8,446 nucleotides of DNA from JALWSI01 sp964569095 [NCBI: uncultured Aquificales bacterium] (GCA_964569095.1 CAZMTB010000184.1:1-8446); one strand, 5' to 3'. Positions 1 to 6,690 are shown, numbered from the stretch's first letter. Numbers and translations: made by a program. The notes: generated from the sequence alone by a model not told the origin.

Positions 1-2
1 AA

Positions 3-1163
3 GCCGTCGAGGCGTTCCGTCCCCGGTGGCTTCTGGTGGTTGGAATAGGGGGCTCTTCTCTGGGGCTGGAGGCCTCCCTGCAGGCCCTTTACCCTTGGAT
101 AGGTGAGGGTGCTCCCAAGGTTAGGATACTGGACAACGTGGACCCCGAAAAGACCGCCTCTCTCTTGAGGGAGGTGGACACCTCCGAAGTGGTGGTGAAC
201 GTGGTCTCTAAGTCCGGTGGAACCGCCGAAAGCATGGCCAACTTCCTCGTGGTGTTTGACGCCCTTTGCAGGGAGCTGGGGGAAGAGGCGGCAAGGGAGA
301 GGGTGATCTTCACCACCGATCCCCGGAAGGGAACCCTGAGGGAACTCGCAAAAGAGGAGGGCTTTCGGGCCCTTCCCGTGCCTCCCAATGTGGGGGGGCG
401 TTTCTCGGTGCTGTCGGCTGTGGGGTTGTTCCCCCTTGCAGTGGCAGGGGTTCCCGTTGGGGAGCTTCTAAGGGGGGCTGGATGGATGCTGGGGCTCTGC
501 GAGGAGAGGAAAGGAATGGATAACCCCGCGCTTCTGCTTGGTGCGTTGCACCACCTTCTTTACCTGAAAGGTAAGACGGTGGCGGTCATGATGCCCTATC
601 TCAACCGCCTGGAGGGATTCACCAGGTGGTTCTGTCAGCTCTGGGCGGAGAGCCTTGGAAAAGAGGGTAAAGGCCAGACTCCCTTAGGGGCGTTGGGAGC
701 CAACGACCAGCACTCCCTGGTGCAGCTCTTCAACGACGGGCCAAGGGACAAGATGGTGACCTTCTTGCGCGTTGAGGAACCGTGTGAAGACCTTGAGATA
801 CCGCCTCTCTTTTCCCGCAAAGAGAGCCTATCCTACCTGGGGGGATCTTCTCTCCATGCCCTTCTCCTCAACGAGCAGGTGGGCACTGCATCTGCCCTCA
901 CCAAGAGTGGAGTTCCCAATCTCACTCTCTCCATCTCTGCTCTCACGCCCTTCTCCCTGGGGGCCTTGTTCATGCTCTACCAGATAGCCACCGCGGTCTG
1001 TGGTATTGCCATGGGAATAGATCCCTTCAATCAACCGGGGGTTGAGCAGGGCAAGATATTCACCTATGCCTTGATGAAGCGGGCCGGTTTTGAGAATGAG
1101 AGGGAGCAGGTGAAGAGGTGGAACCTTTCGGAGAGAGCCGTTCTGGTTGTTGAGGAGGACTGA
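3..1163 (+). CDS. pgi: Glucose-6-phosphate isomerase, 5' truncated by window edge
   Basis: This enzyme interconverts glucose-6-phosphate and fructose-6-phosphate in the cytoplasm (glycolysis/gluconeogenesis). The reading frame is open from base 3, so the GTG at 36 is an internal Val codon and not the start. The 386 visible residues begin inside the first SIS-type sugar-phosphate domain (VVGIGGSSLG). Numbering from the first visible residue: phosphate-binding SKSGGTAES is at about 70-78; the first family signature around NVGGRFSVLSAVG is at about 129-141; the catalytic Glu is in QLWAESLGK (about 216); the catalytic His is in NDQHSLVQL (about 237); and the second signature, IDPFNQPGVEQGK, ends in the catalytic Lys (about 351). 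Compared with the short Geobacillus-type enzymes of about 450 residues, some 60-70 N-terminal residues lie outside the window. All expected active-site residues in the visible part are intact. The TGA stop directly abuts the ATG of the next gene. Confidence 0.97.
   Translation, partial: AVEAFRPRWLLVVGIGGSSLGLEASLQALYPWIGEGAPKVRILDNVDPEKTASLLREVDTSEVVVNVVSKSGGTAESMANFLVVFDALCRELGEEAARERVIFTTDPRKGTLRELAKEEGFRALPVPPNVGGRFSVLSAVGLFPLAVAGVPVGELLRGAGWMLGLCEERKGMDNPALLLGALHHLLYLKGKTVAVMMPYLNRLEGFTRWFCQLWAESLGKEGKGQTPLGALGANDQHSLVQLFNDGPRDKMVTFLRVEEPCEDLEIPPLFSRKESLSYLGGSSLHALLLNEQVGTASALTKSGVPNLTLSISALTPFSLGALFMLYQIATAVCGIAMGIDPFNQPGVEQGKIFTYALMKRAGFENEREQVKRWNLSERAVLVVEED
1152..1158 (+). promoter_or_regulatory. 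Ribosome binding site of the 62-residue membrane protein
   Basis: GAGGAGG lies inside the last codons of pgi, five bases before the ATG at 1164. It supports the small gene as a translated unit coupled to termination of pgi translation. Confidence 0.7.
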
Positions 1164-1352
1164 ATGAACCACTCTACGTTCAGTGGAATAATGTGGACGG
1201 TCTTGGGGTTTGTGCTCGCTTTTCAGGGTATGGCGGATCTTCTCGCTGGCAGGACCACCGAGGGCCTCTACACCCTCGTTCCGGGAGTGGCCCTTCTTGC
1301 GTTCGAGCTTTACACCTACCGGCGCACGGGCAGTGTGAAAGGCATACTCTGA
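1164..1352 (+). CDS. Small hypothetical membrane protein (62 aa, two predicted TM helices)
   Basis: I do not recognise this protein. It has 62 residues. Two hydrophobic stretches are visible at about residues 8-28 (IMWTVLGFVLAFQGMADLLA) and 34-50 (GLYTLVPGVALLAFELY), joined by a short polar RTTE turn and followed by a basic tail (YRRTGSVKG). This suggests a helical hairpin in the inner membrane, with the basic C-terminus probably cytoplasmic. There is no signal-peptidase site, catalytic motif or cysteine. It is likely real because the ATG follows the pgi TGA with no gap, a strong GAGGAGG site sits five bases upstream, and both helices and the charged tail are as expected for a genuine protein. 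It is probably co-transcribed with pgi. Its function is unknown and nothing in it ties it to sugar metabolism. A spurious ORF is possible but less likely. Confidence 0.7.
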   Translation: MNHSTFSGIMWTVLGFVLAFQGMADLLAGRTTEGLYTLVPGVALLAFELYTYRRTGSVKGIL

Positions 1353-1353
1353 G

Positions 1354-1386
1354 CCTGCTCCGTGCCCCCAGGTTCTGGGGAGCAGG
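1354..1386 (+). other. Inverted repeat / RNA hairpin after the small membrane gene
   Basis: CCTGCTCC (1354-1361) is perfectly complementary to GGAGCAGG (1379-1386). The 17-base loop can form a further short CCA/TGG pairing (1368-1370 with 1376-1378). The hairpin sits one base after the stop of the small gene. No T-run follows (the next bases are purine-rich), so it is not a standard intrinsic terminator. It could act as a 3'-end stabiliser, a processing site, or part of the structured gap before mnmG. Confidence 0.4.
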
Positions 1387-1464
1387 AGGAAGAGGGGAGC
1401 AAGGGGTCTTCCAAGAAGAGAGACTAAACCCCATATCTCTCAACCACTGGGTGTCCGTAGGCTT

Positions 1465-1470
1465 TGGAGG
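1465..1470 (+). promoter_or_regulatory. Ribosome binding site that sets the mnmG start
   Basis: GGAGGG lies eight bases before the ATG at 1479. The TTG at 1464 opens the same frame but overlaps this site, so the ATG at 1479 is the better start. Confidence 0.75.
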
Positions 1471-1478
1471 GTGGTGGT

Positions 1479-3368
1479 ATGTCCCAGGCTAAGTACCATG
1501 TGCTGGTTGTTGGTGCAGGTCACGCCGGTTGCGAGGCTGCCTTGGCATCTGCTCGCATGGGGTGTTCCACCCTTCTCTTGACGGGAAACCTGGATACCAT
1601 TGCCCACATGCCCTGCTCCCCCTCCGTTGGAGGGGTGGGCAAGGGGCACCTTGTCAGGGAGATAGACGCTTTGGGTGGGCAGATGGCCCGGGTGGCAGAC
1701 CAGACGGCCATCCAGTACCGCACGCTGAACACCAGCAACGGTCCTGCGGTGTGGGGTACACGAACCCAGAACGACAAGTGGCTCTACCGTACCGCCATGA
1801 AGGCCGTTCTCGAACGCCAGGAGAACCTCCAGCTGCGCGAGGCCATGGTTGAAGAGTTGCTGGTGGAGAGGGCAAGGGGAAGATCCAGGGTGGTGGGGGT
1901 GAGGGATAACCTTGGATCGGAGTTCTTGGCCGATTGCGTAGTGATCACCGCTGGAACCTTCCTTGAAGGGCTCATCCACGTGGGAGAGAGGCGCATACCT
2001 GCGGGCAGGGCAGGAGAGTTTCCCTCCCTGGGCCTCGCCGATAGCCTGAGGTCTCTGGGATTCCAGATGGGGCGGATGAAGACCGGCACCCCACCCCGTT
2101 TGAAGCGCTCCACCATAGACCTCTCTCCCTTCAGGGTTTTGGAGGGGGACGAGAACCCCATTCCCTTCTCCCTCTACACCAAAGGGATTCTCTTGCCCCA
2201 GGTTTCATGCCATCTTGGCCGTACCTCTCCGGAGACCCACAGGATCATCAGGGAGAACATCGAGTCTTCTCCCCTCTACAGCGGCGCCATCAAGGGGGTG
2301 CCTGCCCGCTACTGTCCCTCTCTCGAGGATAAGGTTATGAGATTTCCCAAAAAGGAGTTTCACCAGGTGATCGTGGAGCCCGAGGGCCTCGACACCGAGG
2401 AGATCTACGCCAGCGGGTTGGGCAACTCCATGCCCTACGAGATCCAGGTGAGGCTAGTGCGGTCAGTGCCGGGCCTGGAGGAGGCAGAGATCCTGAGACC
2501 GGCCTACGCCATAGAGTATGACTTCGTGCAGCCCACCCAGCTCTGGCCCTCCCTGGAGACCAAACTGGTGGAGGGTCTCTTTTTGGCGGGGCAGGTGAAC
2601 GGAACCTCGGGGTACGAGGAGGCTGCAGCCCAGGGCCTCTGGGCAGGGGTGAATGCGGCGTGCAAGGTTCAGGGCAGGCCGCCTTTCGTTCTGGATCGCT
2701 CAGAGGCCTACATGGGGGTTCTTGTGGATGATCTTGTCACCAAGGGGGTCAGGGAACCGTACCGAATCTTCACATCGAGGGCAGAGTATCGTCTCCTGTT
2801 GAGGGAGGACAACGCCGACCTTCGCCTGGTGGAGAGGGGATACGAGCTGGGGCTGGTTCCGGTGGAGACGGTGGAGGAGGTTAGGGAGCGAAAGAGGTTG
2901 ATTGAGGAAGAGGTTGAGCGGATGAAGAGAACCTTCGTAAAGCCCTCTGTGCAGGTTAACGCGGTGCTGGAGAGGGCGGGTTCGTCCCCTTTGGAGGAAC
3001 CCGCATCCCTCGACCAGCTTCTCAAGCGCCCGGAACTCTCCTACCAGGAGGTTAGCCAGTTGGGGGGGAGGGTGTCGCCTCTTCACCCGAAGGTGGCGAG
3101 GCAGGTGGAGATTCTCTGCAAGTACGAGGGTTATCTTGCCAGGCAAGAGAGGGAGGTGAAGAGGTTCAAAAGGTTGGAGGGCGTTCCTATTCCGTCGGAC
3201 CTCGACTACAACGAGGTGGCAGGGCTATCCAACGAGGCGAGGGAGCTTCTCAGCAGGGTTAAGCCCTGTTCCCTGGGACAGGCCTCCAGGATCTCGGGAA
3301 TCACCCCTGCGGCCATCTCTGCCTTGATGGTGCACCTGGAGATACTCCGGCGAAAGAGATCCTCGTGA
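1479..3368 (+). CDS. mnmG: tRNA U34 carboxymethylaminomethyl modification flavoprotein MnmG (GidA)
   Basis: The protein has 629 residues, the usual length of the long MnmG form. With MnmE it installs the 5-(carboxymethyl)aminomethyl group on the wobble uridine of certain tRNAs, using FAD, NADH and methylene-tetrahydrofolate. The N-terminal dinucleotide fold is visible (VVGAGHAGCEAA, residues 10-21, GxGxxG). Next come MPCSPSVGG with the conserved Cys46, KGHLVREIDALGG (55-67), and the second conserved Cys279 in RYCPSLEDKV. The signature AGQVNGTSGYEEAAAQG starts at about residue 370, followed by EPYRIFTSRAEYRLLLRED. The C-terminal MnmE-binding helical domain carries LGQASRISGITPAAIS. Some normally strict positions are changed: SNGPAVWGTR (86-95) replaces the familiar SKGPAVRAxR, and PARYC replaces GPRYC. 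The ATG at 1479 is chosen over the TTG at 1464 because a GGAGGG site lies between them. No mnmE is visible nearby. Family assignment is secure. Confidence 0.97.
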   Translation: MSQAKYHVLVVGAGHAGCEAALASARMGCSTLLLTGNLDTIAHMPCSPSVGGVGKGHLVREIDALGGQMARVADQTAIQYRTLNTSNGPAVWGTRTQNDKWLYRTAMKAVLERQENLQLREAMVEELLVERARGRSRVVGVRDNLGSEFLADCVVITAGTFLEGLIHVGERRIPAGRAGEFPSLGLADSLRSLGFQMGRMKTGTPPRLKRSTIDLSPFRVLEGDENPIPFSLYTKGILLPQVSCHLGRTSPETHRIIRENIESSPLYSGAIKGVPARYCPSLEDKVMRFPKKEFHQVIVEPEGLDTEEIYASGLGNSMPYEIQVRLVRSVPGLEEAEILRPAYAIEYDFVQPTQLWPSLETKLVEGLFLAGQVNGTSGYEEAAAQGLWAGVNAACKVQGRPPFVLDRSEAYMGVLVDDLVTKGVREPYRIFTSRAEYRLLLREDNADLRLVERGYELGLVPVETVEEVRERKRLIEEEVERMKRTFVKPSVQVNAVLERAGSSPLEEPASLDQLLKRPELSYQEVSQLGGRVSPLHPKVARQVEILCKYEGYLARQEREVKRFKRLEGVPIPSDLDYNEVAGLSNEARELLSRVKPCSLGQASRISGITPAAISALMVHLEILRRKRSS

Positions 3369-3468
3369 TTGCTGGGTGATGCCTTACGGTGCGAGGATTT
3401 GTGAGTGATTTGTGATCTATGTTGTGGTAAGAGGTTGGGCTGAGCAAGGTTGAGAGGAGGTTGAGCAT
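3369..3468 (+). promoter_or_regulatory. mnmG-nnr intergenic region with 11-base-period direct repeats
   Basis: This 100-base gap contains two perfect 8-base direct repeats, each with start-to-start spacing of 11: ATTTGTGA at 3397 and 3408, and AGGTTGAG at 3447 and 3458. A related AGGTTGGG is at 3432. The second pair overlaps the nnr ribosome binding site GAGGAGG (3454-3460, eight bases before the ATG). I found no convincing -35/-10 pair with normal spacing and no T-tailed hairpin. Whether nnr has its own promoter here cannot be decided from sequence alone. Confidence 0.35.
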
Positions 3469-5028
3469 ATGATTCCGCTGTGTACCGCAGAGGAGATGAG
3501 AGAGCTTGACAATAAAACCATCAACGGCCTCGGGATTCCCGGGGTGGTGCTCATGGAGCACGCCGGCAGGGGGGTGGTCAGGGCCATTGAGGAGAAGTTT
3601 GGGTCTTTGAGGGGGAAGAGGCTCTTGATCTTTGCTGGCAAGGGCAACAACGGGGGTGATGGATTCGTGGTGGCGAGGTGGTCTCGCCGTCTTGGGGCCC
3701 ATCCCAAGGTGGTCCTTTTGACCAGGCTGGAGAACCTGAAGGGCGATGCCTTGATCAACGCCAAGGTGTGGAAGTCCCTTTCACCTGAGGGCCTCGTGGA
3801 GGTGGAGGATGCCGGCGAGTTCCAGGGACTCTTTGACAACGCCGATCTGGTGGTGGACGCCATTCTGGGTACCGGTCTCACCAGCGGGGCCAGGGGACTT
3901 GCCGCCGAGGCGATAGAGGCCATCAACGGCAGTGGCGTGCCCGTTGTGGCGGTGGATCTGCCCTCGGGCCTGGCCTCCGACACTGGGGCCATTCCAGGGC
4001 CTGCCGTAAGGGCGGAGCTTTCGGTAACCTTTGGGCTCCCAAAGGTTGCCCACTGGTGCTATCCCGCCAGGGAACTGGTGGGAGAGGTTGTCGTGGTGGA
4101 CATAGGCATTCCGCCCACCTACGTGGAAGAGCGGGAGTTTGGAACGTACCTGGTGGAGGCGAAGGATCTGCTTCCCTTCCTTCCAAAGCGTTCCCCCCAG
4201 GCCCACAAGGGTAGATATGGACACCTCTTGGTTCTTACGGGATCTCCCGGCAAGCTGGGGGCGGGTATAATGGCCTCTTTGGCAGCCCTGAGGACGGGAG
4301 CGGGACTGGTCACTGCGGGGGTGCCAGCGGGGTTGAACCTGGCCTTCGAGGCAGCGGTGATGGAGGCCATGAGTGCTCCTCTCCCTGAGGCGCCAAACGG
4401 TGGAATAGGATCGCAGGCCCTGGAAGAGATCCTGTCGTTGGCGAGGGGTAAGACCGCCGTTGCCCTTGGACCGGGAATGGGAACGGATCCCTCCACGGGG
4501 GAGTTGCTCTTCTCCTTGCTGGAGAGGCTCGAGGTTCCCTTGGTTGTGGATGCCGATGGATTAAACCTTTTGGCCTCTGATCCCGGCGTTCTTAAGAGGG
4601 TGAAGGCACCTGTGGTGCTCACACCTCATCCAGGGGAGATGTCCAGGCTATCGGGTAGGCCCGTGGCAGAGATCCAGAAGAGGAGACTTGAGGTGGCCAG
4701 GGAGTTTGCCGTGGAGTACGGGGTCGTTCTTGTGCTCAAGGGTGCGGGGACGGTGACCGCCTTGCCCAGTGGTAAGTGCTACCTGAACCCCACGGGAACC
4801 CCTGGAATGGCTTCGGGGGGAAGCGGGGACGTTCTTACGGGCATAATAGGGGGATTGATCTGCCAGGGGATTGATACCCCGGAGGCCGCTTGGGCGGGGG
4901 TGTATCTGCACGGGAGAGCAGGGGAACTCGCTGCCCAGATGAGCGGTGAGTACGGAATGATCGCTGGGGACATGCTGGGCTCGTTGCCTGACGCAATAGA
5001 GGAGATAGTGAATTGGACCAGAGACTGA
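3469..5028 (+). CDS. nnr: Bifunctional NAD(P)HX epimerase / ADP-dependent NAD(P)HX dehydratase
   Basis: This is a metabolite-repair enzyme for hydrated NADH and NADPH: the N-terminal half epimerises R/S-NAD(P)HX, and the C-terminal half dehydrates the S form back to NAD(P)H using ADP. At 519 residues it matches fused YjeF-type proteins. Epimerase domain, about 1-220: GKGNNGGDG (57-65), [11 protein letters not shown] (130-140) and VDLPSG (162-167). Dehydratase domain (ribokinase-like), about 235-519: GSPGKLGAG (258-266), GPGMGTD (334-340), VDADGLN (360-366), LTPHPGEM (384-391), LKGAGT (423-428) and the nucleotide/catalytic loop GGSGDVLTG (450-458), with probable catalytic Asp454. Both halves look active. 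The start is the ATG at 3469, with GAGGAGG eight bases upstream. The 3' end overlaps the argB start by 16 bases, implying translational coupling. The usual neighbours acpS, alr and tsaE are absent from this window. Confidence 0.96.
   Translation: MIPLCTAEEMRELDNKTINGLGIPGVVLMEHAGRGVVRAIEEKFGSLRGKRLLIFAGKGNNGGDGFVVARWSRRLGAHPKVVLLTRLENLKGDALINAKVWKSLSPEGLVEVEDAGEFQGLFDNADLVVDAILGTGLTSGARGLAAEAIEAINGSGVPVVAVDLPSGLASDTGAIPGPAVRAELSVTFGLPKVAHWCYPARELVGEVVVVDIGIPPTYVEEREFGTYLVEAKDLLPFLPKRSPQAHKGRYGHLLVLTGSPGKLGAGIMASLAALRTGAGLVTAGVPAGLNLAFEAAVMEAMSAPLPEAPNGGIGSQALEEILSLARGKTAVALGPGMGTDPSTGELLFSLLERLEVPLVVDADGLNLLASDPGVLKRVKAPVVLTPHPGEMSRLSGRPVAEIQKRRLEVAREFAVEYGVVLVLKGAGTVTALPSGKCYLNPTGTPGMASGGSGDVLTGIIGGLICQGIDTPEAAWAGVYLHGRAGELAAQMSGEYGMIAGDMLGSLPDAIEEIVNWTRD
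4998..5004 (+). promoter_or_regulatory. Ribosome binding site that supports a TTG start for argB
   Basis: AGAGGAG lies inside the 3' end of nnr, eight bases before the TTG at 5013. No ATG or GTG in the argB frame lies near the expected N-terminus, and the TTG gives the normal N-terminal helix of the arginine-sensitive enzyme type. Confidence 0.7.
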
Positions 5029-5894
5029 TTGAGAGGGCCAACATTCTGCTGGAGTCGCTGCCTTACATCAGGGCCTTCTTCGGCAAGACGGTGGTGGTGA
5101 AGTACGGTGGCCACGCCATGGTTGACGAGGGACTGAAGGACTCCTTTGCCAAGGACGTGGTGTTGATGAAGTACATCGGGATCAATCCCGTGGTGGTGCA
5201 CGGTGGAGGACCCCAGATTGGGAAGACCCTCGACAAGATGGGCAAGGAGACCCCGTTCGTGGACGGCATGCGGGTTACCGACGAGGAGACCATGGACGTG
5301 GTGGAGATGGTGCTTGGGGGCAAGGTGAACAAAGAGATAGTTGCCTTGATAAACAAGCACGGGGGACGGGCAGTGGGTCTCACGGGTAAGGACGGGGGAC
5401 TCTTCATGGCCAAGAAGATGGTTATTACCAAAGAGGCTCCCATGGGCCAGGCACCGGAGATAATAGATCTGGGACACGTGGGAGAGATAACAGAGGTGCA
5501 TCCCGAGCTCATCTCTACCCTGGAGAACAGCAGGTTCATACCGGTGATAGCCCCGGTGGGAGTGGACGAAAAGGGTACCACCTATAACATCAACGCCGAC
5601 TGGGTGGCGGGCAACATCGCAGCGTCCTTGAGGTGCGAGAGGCTGATCTTCATGACCGATGTGGACGGCATACTGGACGAAGAGGGTGGGCTCATCTCCA
5701 CCCTTCCCAGGGCCGAGGTGGAACCAATGATTGAGGACGGCAGGATCAGGGGAGGCATGATTCCCAAGGCCAGGGCTGCTATGTTCGCCCTGGAGCACGG
5801 GGTGAAGAAGGCCCACATCATCAAAGGAACGGTGCCTCACGCCACCATACTGGAGCTTTTCACCGACAGCGGTATAGGAACGGAGATCGTGTGA
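5013..5894 (+). CDS. argB: Acetylglutamate kinase, probably arginine-feedback-sensitive type
   Basis: ArgB phosphorylates N-acetyl-L-glutamate with ATP, the second step of arginine (ornithine) synthesis, in the cytoplasm. The protein has 293 residues. Amino-acid-kinase motifs are visible: [10 protein letters not shown] with the phosphate-binding Lys30, [11 protein letters not shown] (60-70), [10 protein letters not shown] (101-110), GLTGKDG (122-128), [10 protein letters not shown] (191-200), FMTDVDGIL (213-221) and GGMIPKA (247-253) with the second conserved Lys252. The N-terminal helix ([17 protein letters not shown], residues 9-25) is the extra segment found in hexameric, arginine-inhibited enzymes such as those of Thermotoga and Pseudomonas, and missing in the E. 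coli dimer. The C-terminal [10 protein letters not shown] also fits that type, so feedback inhibition is inferred. Translation starts at TTG and overlaps nnr by 16 bases. No other arginine gene is in the window, so argB is separated from its pathway partners, at least locally. Confidence 0.96.
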   Translation: MDQRLIERANILLESLPYIRAFFGKTVVVKYGGHAMVDEGLKDSFAKDVVLMKYIGINPVVVHGGGPQIGKTLDKMGKETPFVDGMRVTDEETMDVVEMVLGGKVNKEIVALINKHGGRAVGLTGKDGGLFMAKKMVITKEAPMGQAPEIIDLGHVGEITEVHPELISTLENSRFIPVIAPVGVDEKGTTYNINADWVAGNIAASLRCERLIFMTDVDGILDEEGGLISTLPRAEVEPMIEDGRIRGGMIPKARAAMFALEHGVKKAHIIKGTVPHATILELFTDSGIGTEIV

Positions 5895-5945
5895 CTGGTT
5901 TAAGGAGAGGGTATCTTCCTCTGTCGCTCTCCAGGGGGCAGGTGG
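5895..5945 (+). promoter_or_regulatory. argB-tmk spacer with tmk RBS, an unused SD-like site and an inverted repeat
   Basis: AGGGGG (5933-5938) lies seven bases before the tmk ATG and is the likely ribosome binding site. A stronger-looking TAAGGAGAGG (5901-5910) has no ATG, GTG or TTG at a useful distance. GGAGAG (5904-5909) can pair with CTCTCC (5927-5932) just upstream of the tmk site; alternatively AGAGG (5906-5910) pairs with CCTCT (5918-5922). No promoter is evident. Confidence 0.35.
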
Positions 5946-6563
5946 ATGGAACGAGGACTCTTCGTCGCCTTTGAGGGCATAGACGGTTGCGGAAAGAGCA
6001 CCCAGGTGGAGCTCCTCTCTCGCCATCTGGAGAGTCGGGGCTTTCCCTGCGTTGTCACCAAGGAGCCGGGAGGAACCCCGCTGGGCAGGGAGATTCGACG
6101 GTTGCTGCTCCACTCTTCTGGGCATCCAGTGCCCAAGGCCGAGTTGCTTCTCTACCTGGCGGACAGGGCCCAGCACGTGGAAGAGGTGATACTGCCCGCC
6201 TTGGAAGAGGGAAAGGTGGTGATCACGGACAGATTCTCTCTATCCACCTTGGCCTACCAGTGTCACGGGAGGGGACTTTCGGAAGAGGTGTTTGAGGAGG
6301 TGTCCAGGTGGATTCTTGGGGACCTCAGGCCGAGTATAACATTTTTGCTGGACCTTCCGGTAGGCGAGGTGTTTGGAAGGATTCGGCGGGGTAGTAGGGA
6401 CAGGATGGAGAGAGAAGAGGGAAGCTTTTTCCGCAGGGTGAGGGAGGGCTTTCTCCAGTTGGCGAAGGAGGACGATACGGTGGTGGTTTTGGATGCCACT
6501 GCTTCCCCCGGGGAGATTCACCGTAAGGTCGTTAAGTTCCTCCATACCTTGCTCGGTGGGTAG
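5946..6563 (+). CDS. tmk: Thymidylate kinase (dTMP kinase)
   Basis: Tmk phosphorylates dTMP to dTDP with ATP, an essential step to dTTP, in the cytoplasm. At 205 residues it has normal length. The P-loop EGIDGCGKST is at 10-19. EPGGTPLGREI (40-50) binds the nucleotide monophosphate, and LADRAQH (71-77) is characteristic. DRFSLSTLAYQ (95-105) is the DR(Y/F)xxSTxAYQ thymidine-site motif, though a Cys follows where Gly is common. The LID region RRGSRDRMEREEG (147-159) carries the arginines while the P-loop lacks one, which resembles the E. coli-like class II arrangement. The ATG at 5946 is the first start after in-frame stops at 5892 and 5901. It lies downstream of argB on the same strand and is probably in the same transcript. 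The frequent partner holB does not follow; an outer-membrane receptor gene does. Confidence 0.96.
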   Translation: MERGLFVAFEGIDGCGKSTQVELLSRHLESRGFPCVVTKEPGGTPLGREIRRLLLHSSGHPVPKAELLLYLADRAQHVEEVILPALEEGKVVITDRFSLSTLAYQCHGRGLSEEVFEEVSRWILGDLRPSITFLLDLPVGEVFGRIRRGSRDRMEREEGSFFRRVREGFLQLAKEDDTVVVLDATASPGEIHRKVVKFLHTLLGG

Positions 6564-6574
6564 GAATTGAGCCT

Positions 6575-6595
6575 CTTCCCATTACAGGAAGTTTT
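6575..6595 (+). terminator. Weak candidate intrinsic terminator after tmk
   Basis: CTTCC (6575-6579) pairs with GGAAG (6587-6591) around a seven-base loop, and TTTT follows at 6592-6595. An alternative longer-range pairing joins CTCTTCC (6573-6579) to GGAAGAG (6606-6612), followed by a moderately T-rich stretch. The location, just after the last housekeeping gene, suits a terminator. The stems are short and the T-run is only four bases, so confidence is low. Confidence 0.3.
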
Positions 6596-6675
6596 GGTGT
6601 AGAGAGGAAGAGCTTGCTTGTTATTTGGAAGGTGGTGTGATGCTTTTACGGGTAATTATAGGGTAATCGCCTTTT

Positions 6676-6682
6676 GAGGAGA
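6676..6682 (+). promoter_or_regulatory. Ribosome binding site that sets the receptor start
   Basis: GAGGAGA lies eight bases before the ATG at 6691. An in-frame TAA at 6664 excludes earlier starts. A second ATG at 6697 is less well spaced from this site. Confidence 0.7.
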
Positions 6683-6690
6683 GTGAAAGA

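Larger units (their letters stand above)
6564..6690 (+). promoter_or_regulatory. AT-richer gap upstream of the receptor gene, with GGGTAAT direct repeat
   Basis: This gap separates tmk from the receptor and is visibly more AT-rich than the coding sequence before it. GGGTAAT occurs twice, at 6650-6656 and 6661-6667, with an 11-base period, and encloses TAATTATA (6653-6660), which could serve as a -10 element. I cannot place a good -35 box at normal spacing. The site is a plausible promoter/operator for the receptor. No cobalamin riboswitch or clear Fur-box consensus was recognised. Confidence 0.35.

Noticed and set aside
36-38. GTG at 36 as the start of glucose-6-phosphate isomerase
   Set aside because: The frame is open upstream to base 3 and the translated residues (RPRWLLVVGIGG) continue the conserved first strand, so this GTG is an internal valine and the true start lies outside the window.
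1193-1492. Plus-strand open frame of 99 codons spanning the small membrane gene, the gap and the mnmG start
   Set aside because: It is out of frame with both flanking genes, has no ribosome binding site of note and its translation looks like random GC-rich sequence.
1440-1979. Minus-strand open frame of 179 codons opposite the start of mnmG
   Set aside because: It is fully antisense to the conserved FAD-binding part of mnmG and its sequence is low in recognisable structure, so it is a shadow of the mnmG codon pattern.
3399-3423. Promoter from TTGTGA (3399-3404) and TATGTT (3418-3423)
   Set aside because: The spacer is only 13 bases, too short for a normal sigma-70 promoter, and neither hexamer is a close match.
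4779-6176. Long open frame on the minus strand (465 codons) across nnr, argB and tmk
   Set aside because: It lies antisense to three confidently identified genes. Its translation is rich in His, Leu and Val, as expected from the complement of GTG/ATG/CAG-type codons, and shows no recognisable domain. It has no separate context supporting translation.
6564-6690. Cobalamin riboswitch or Fur box upstream of the receptor
   Set aside because: No conserved riboswitch core was recognised in the 127 bases, which is also short for a cobalamin riboswitch. The AT-rich repeat matches the Fur-box consensus only loosely.
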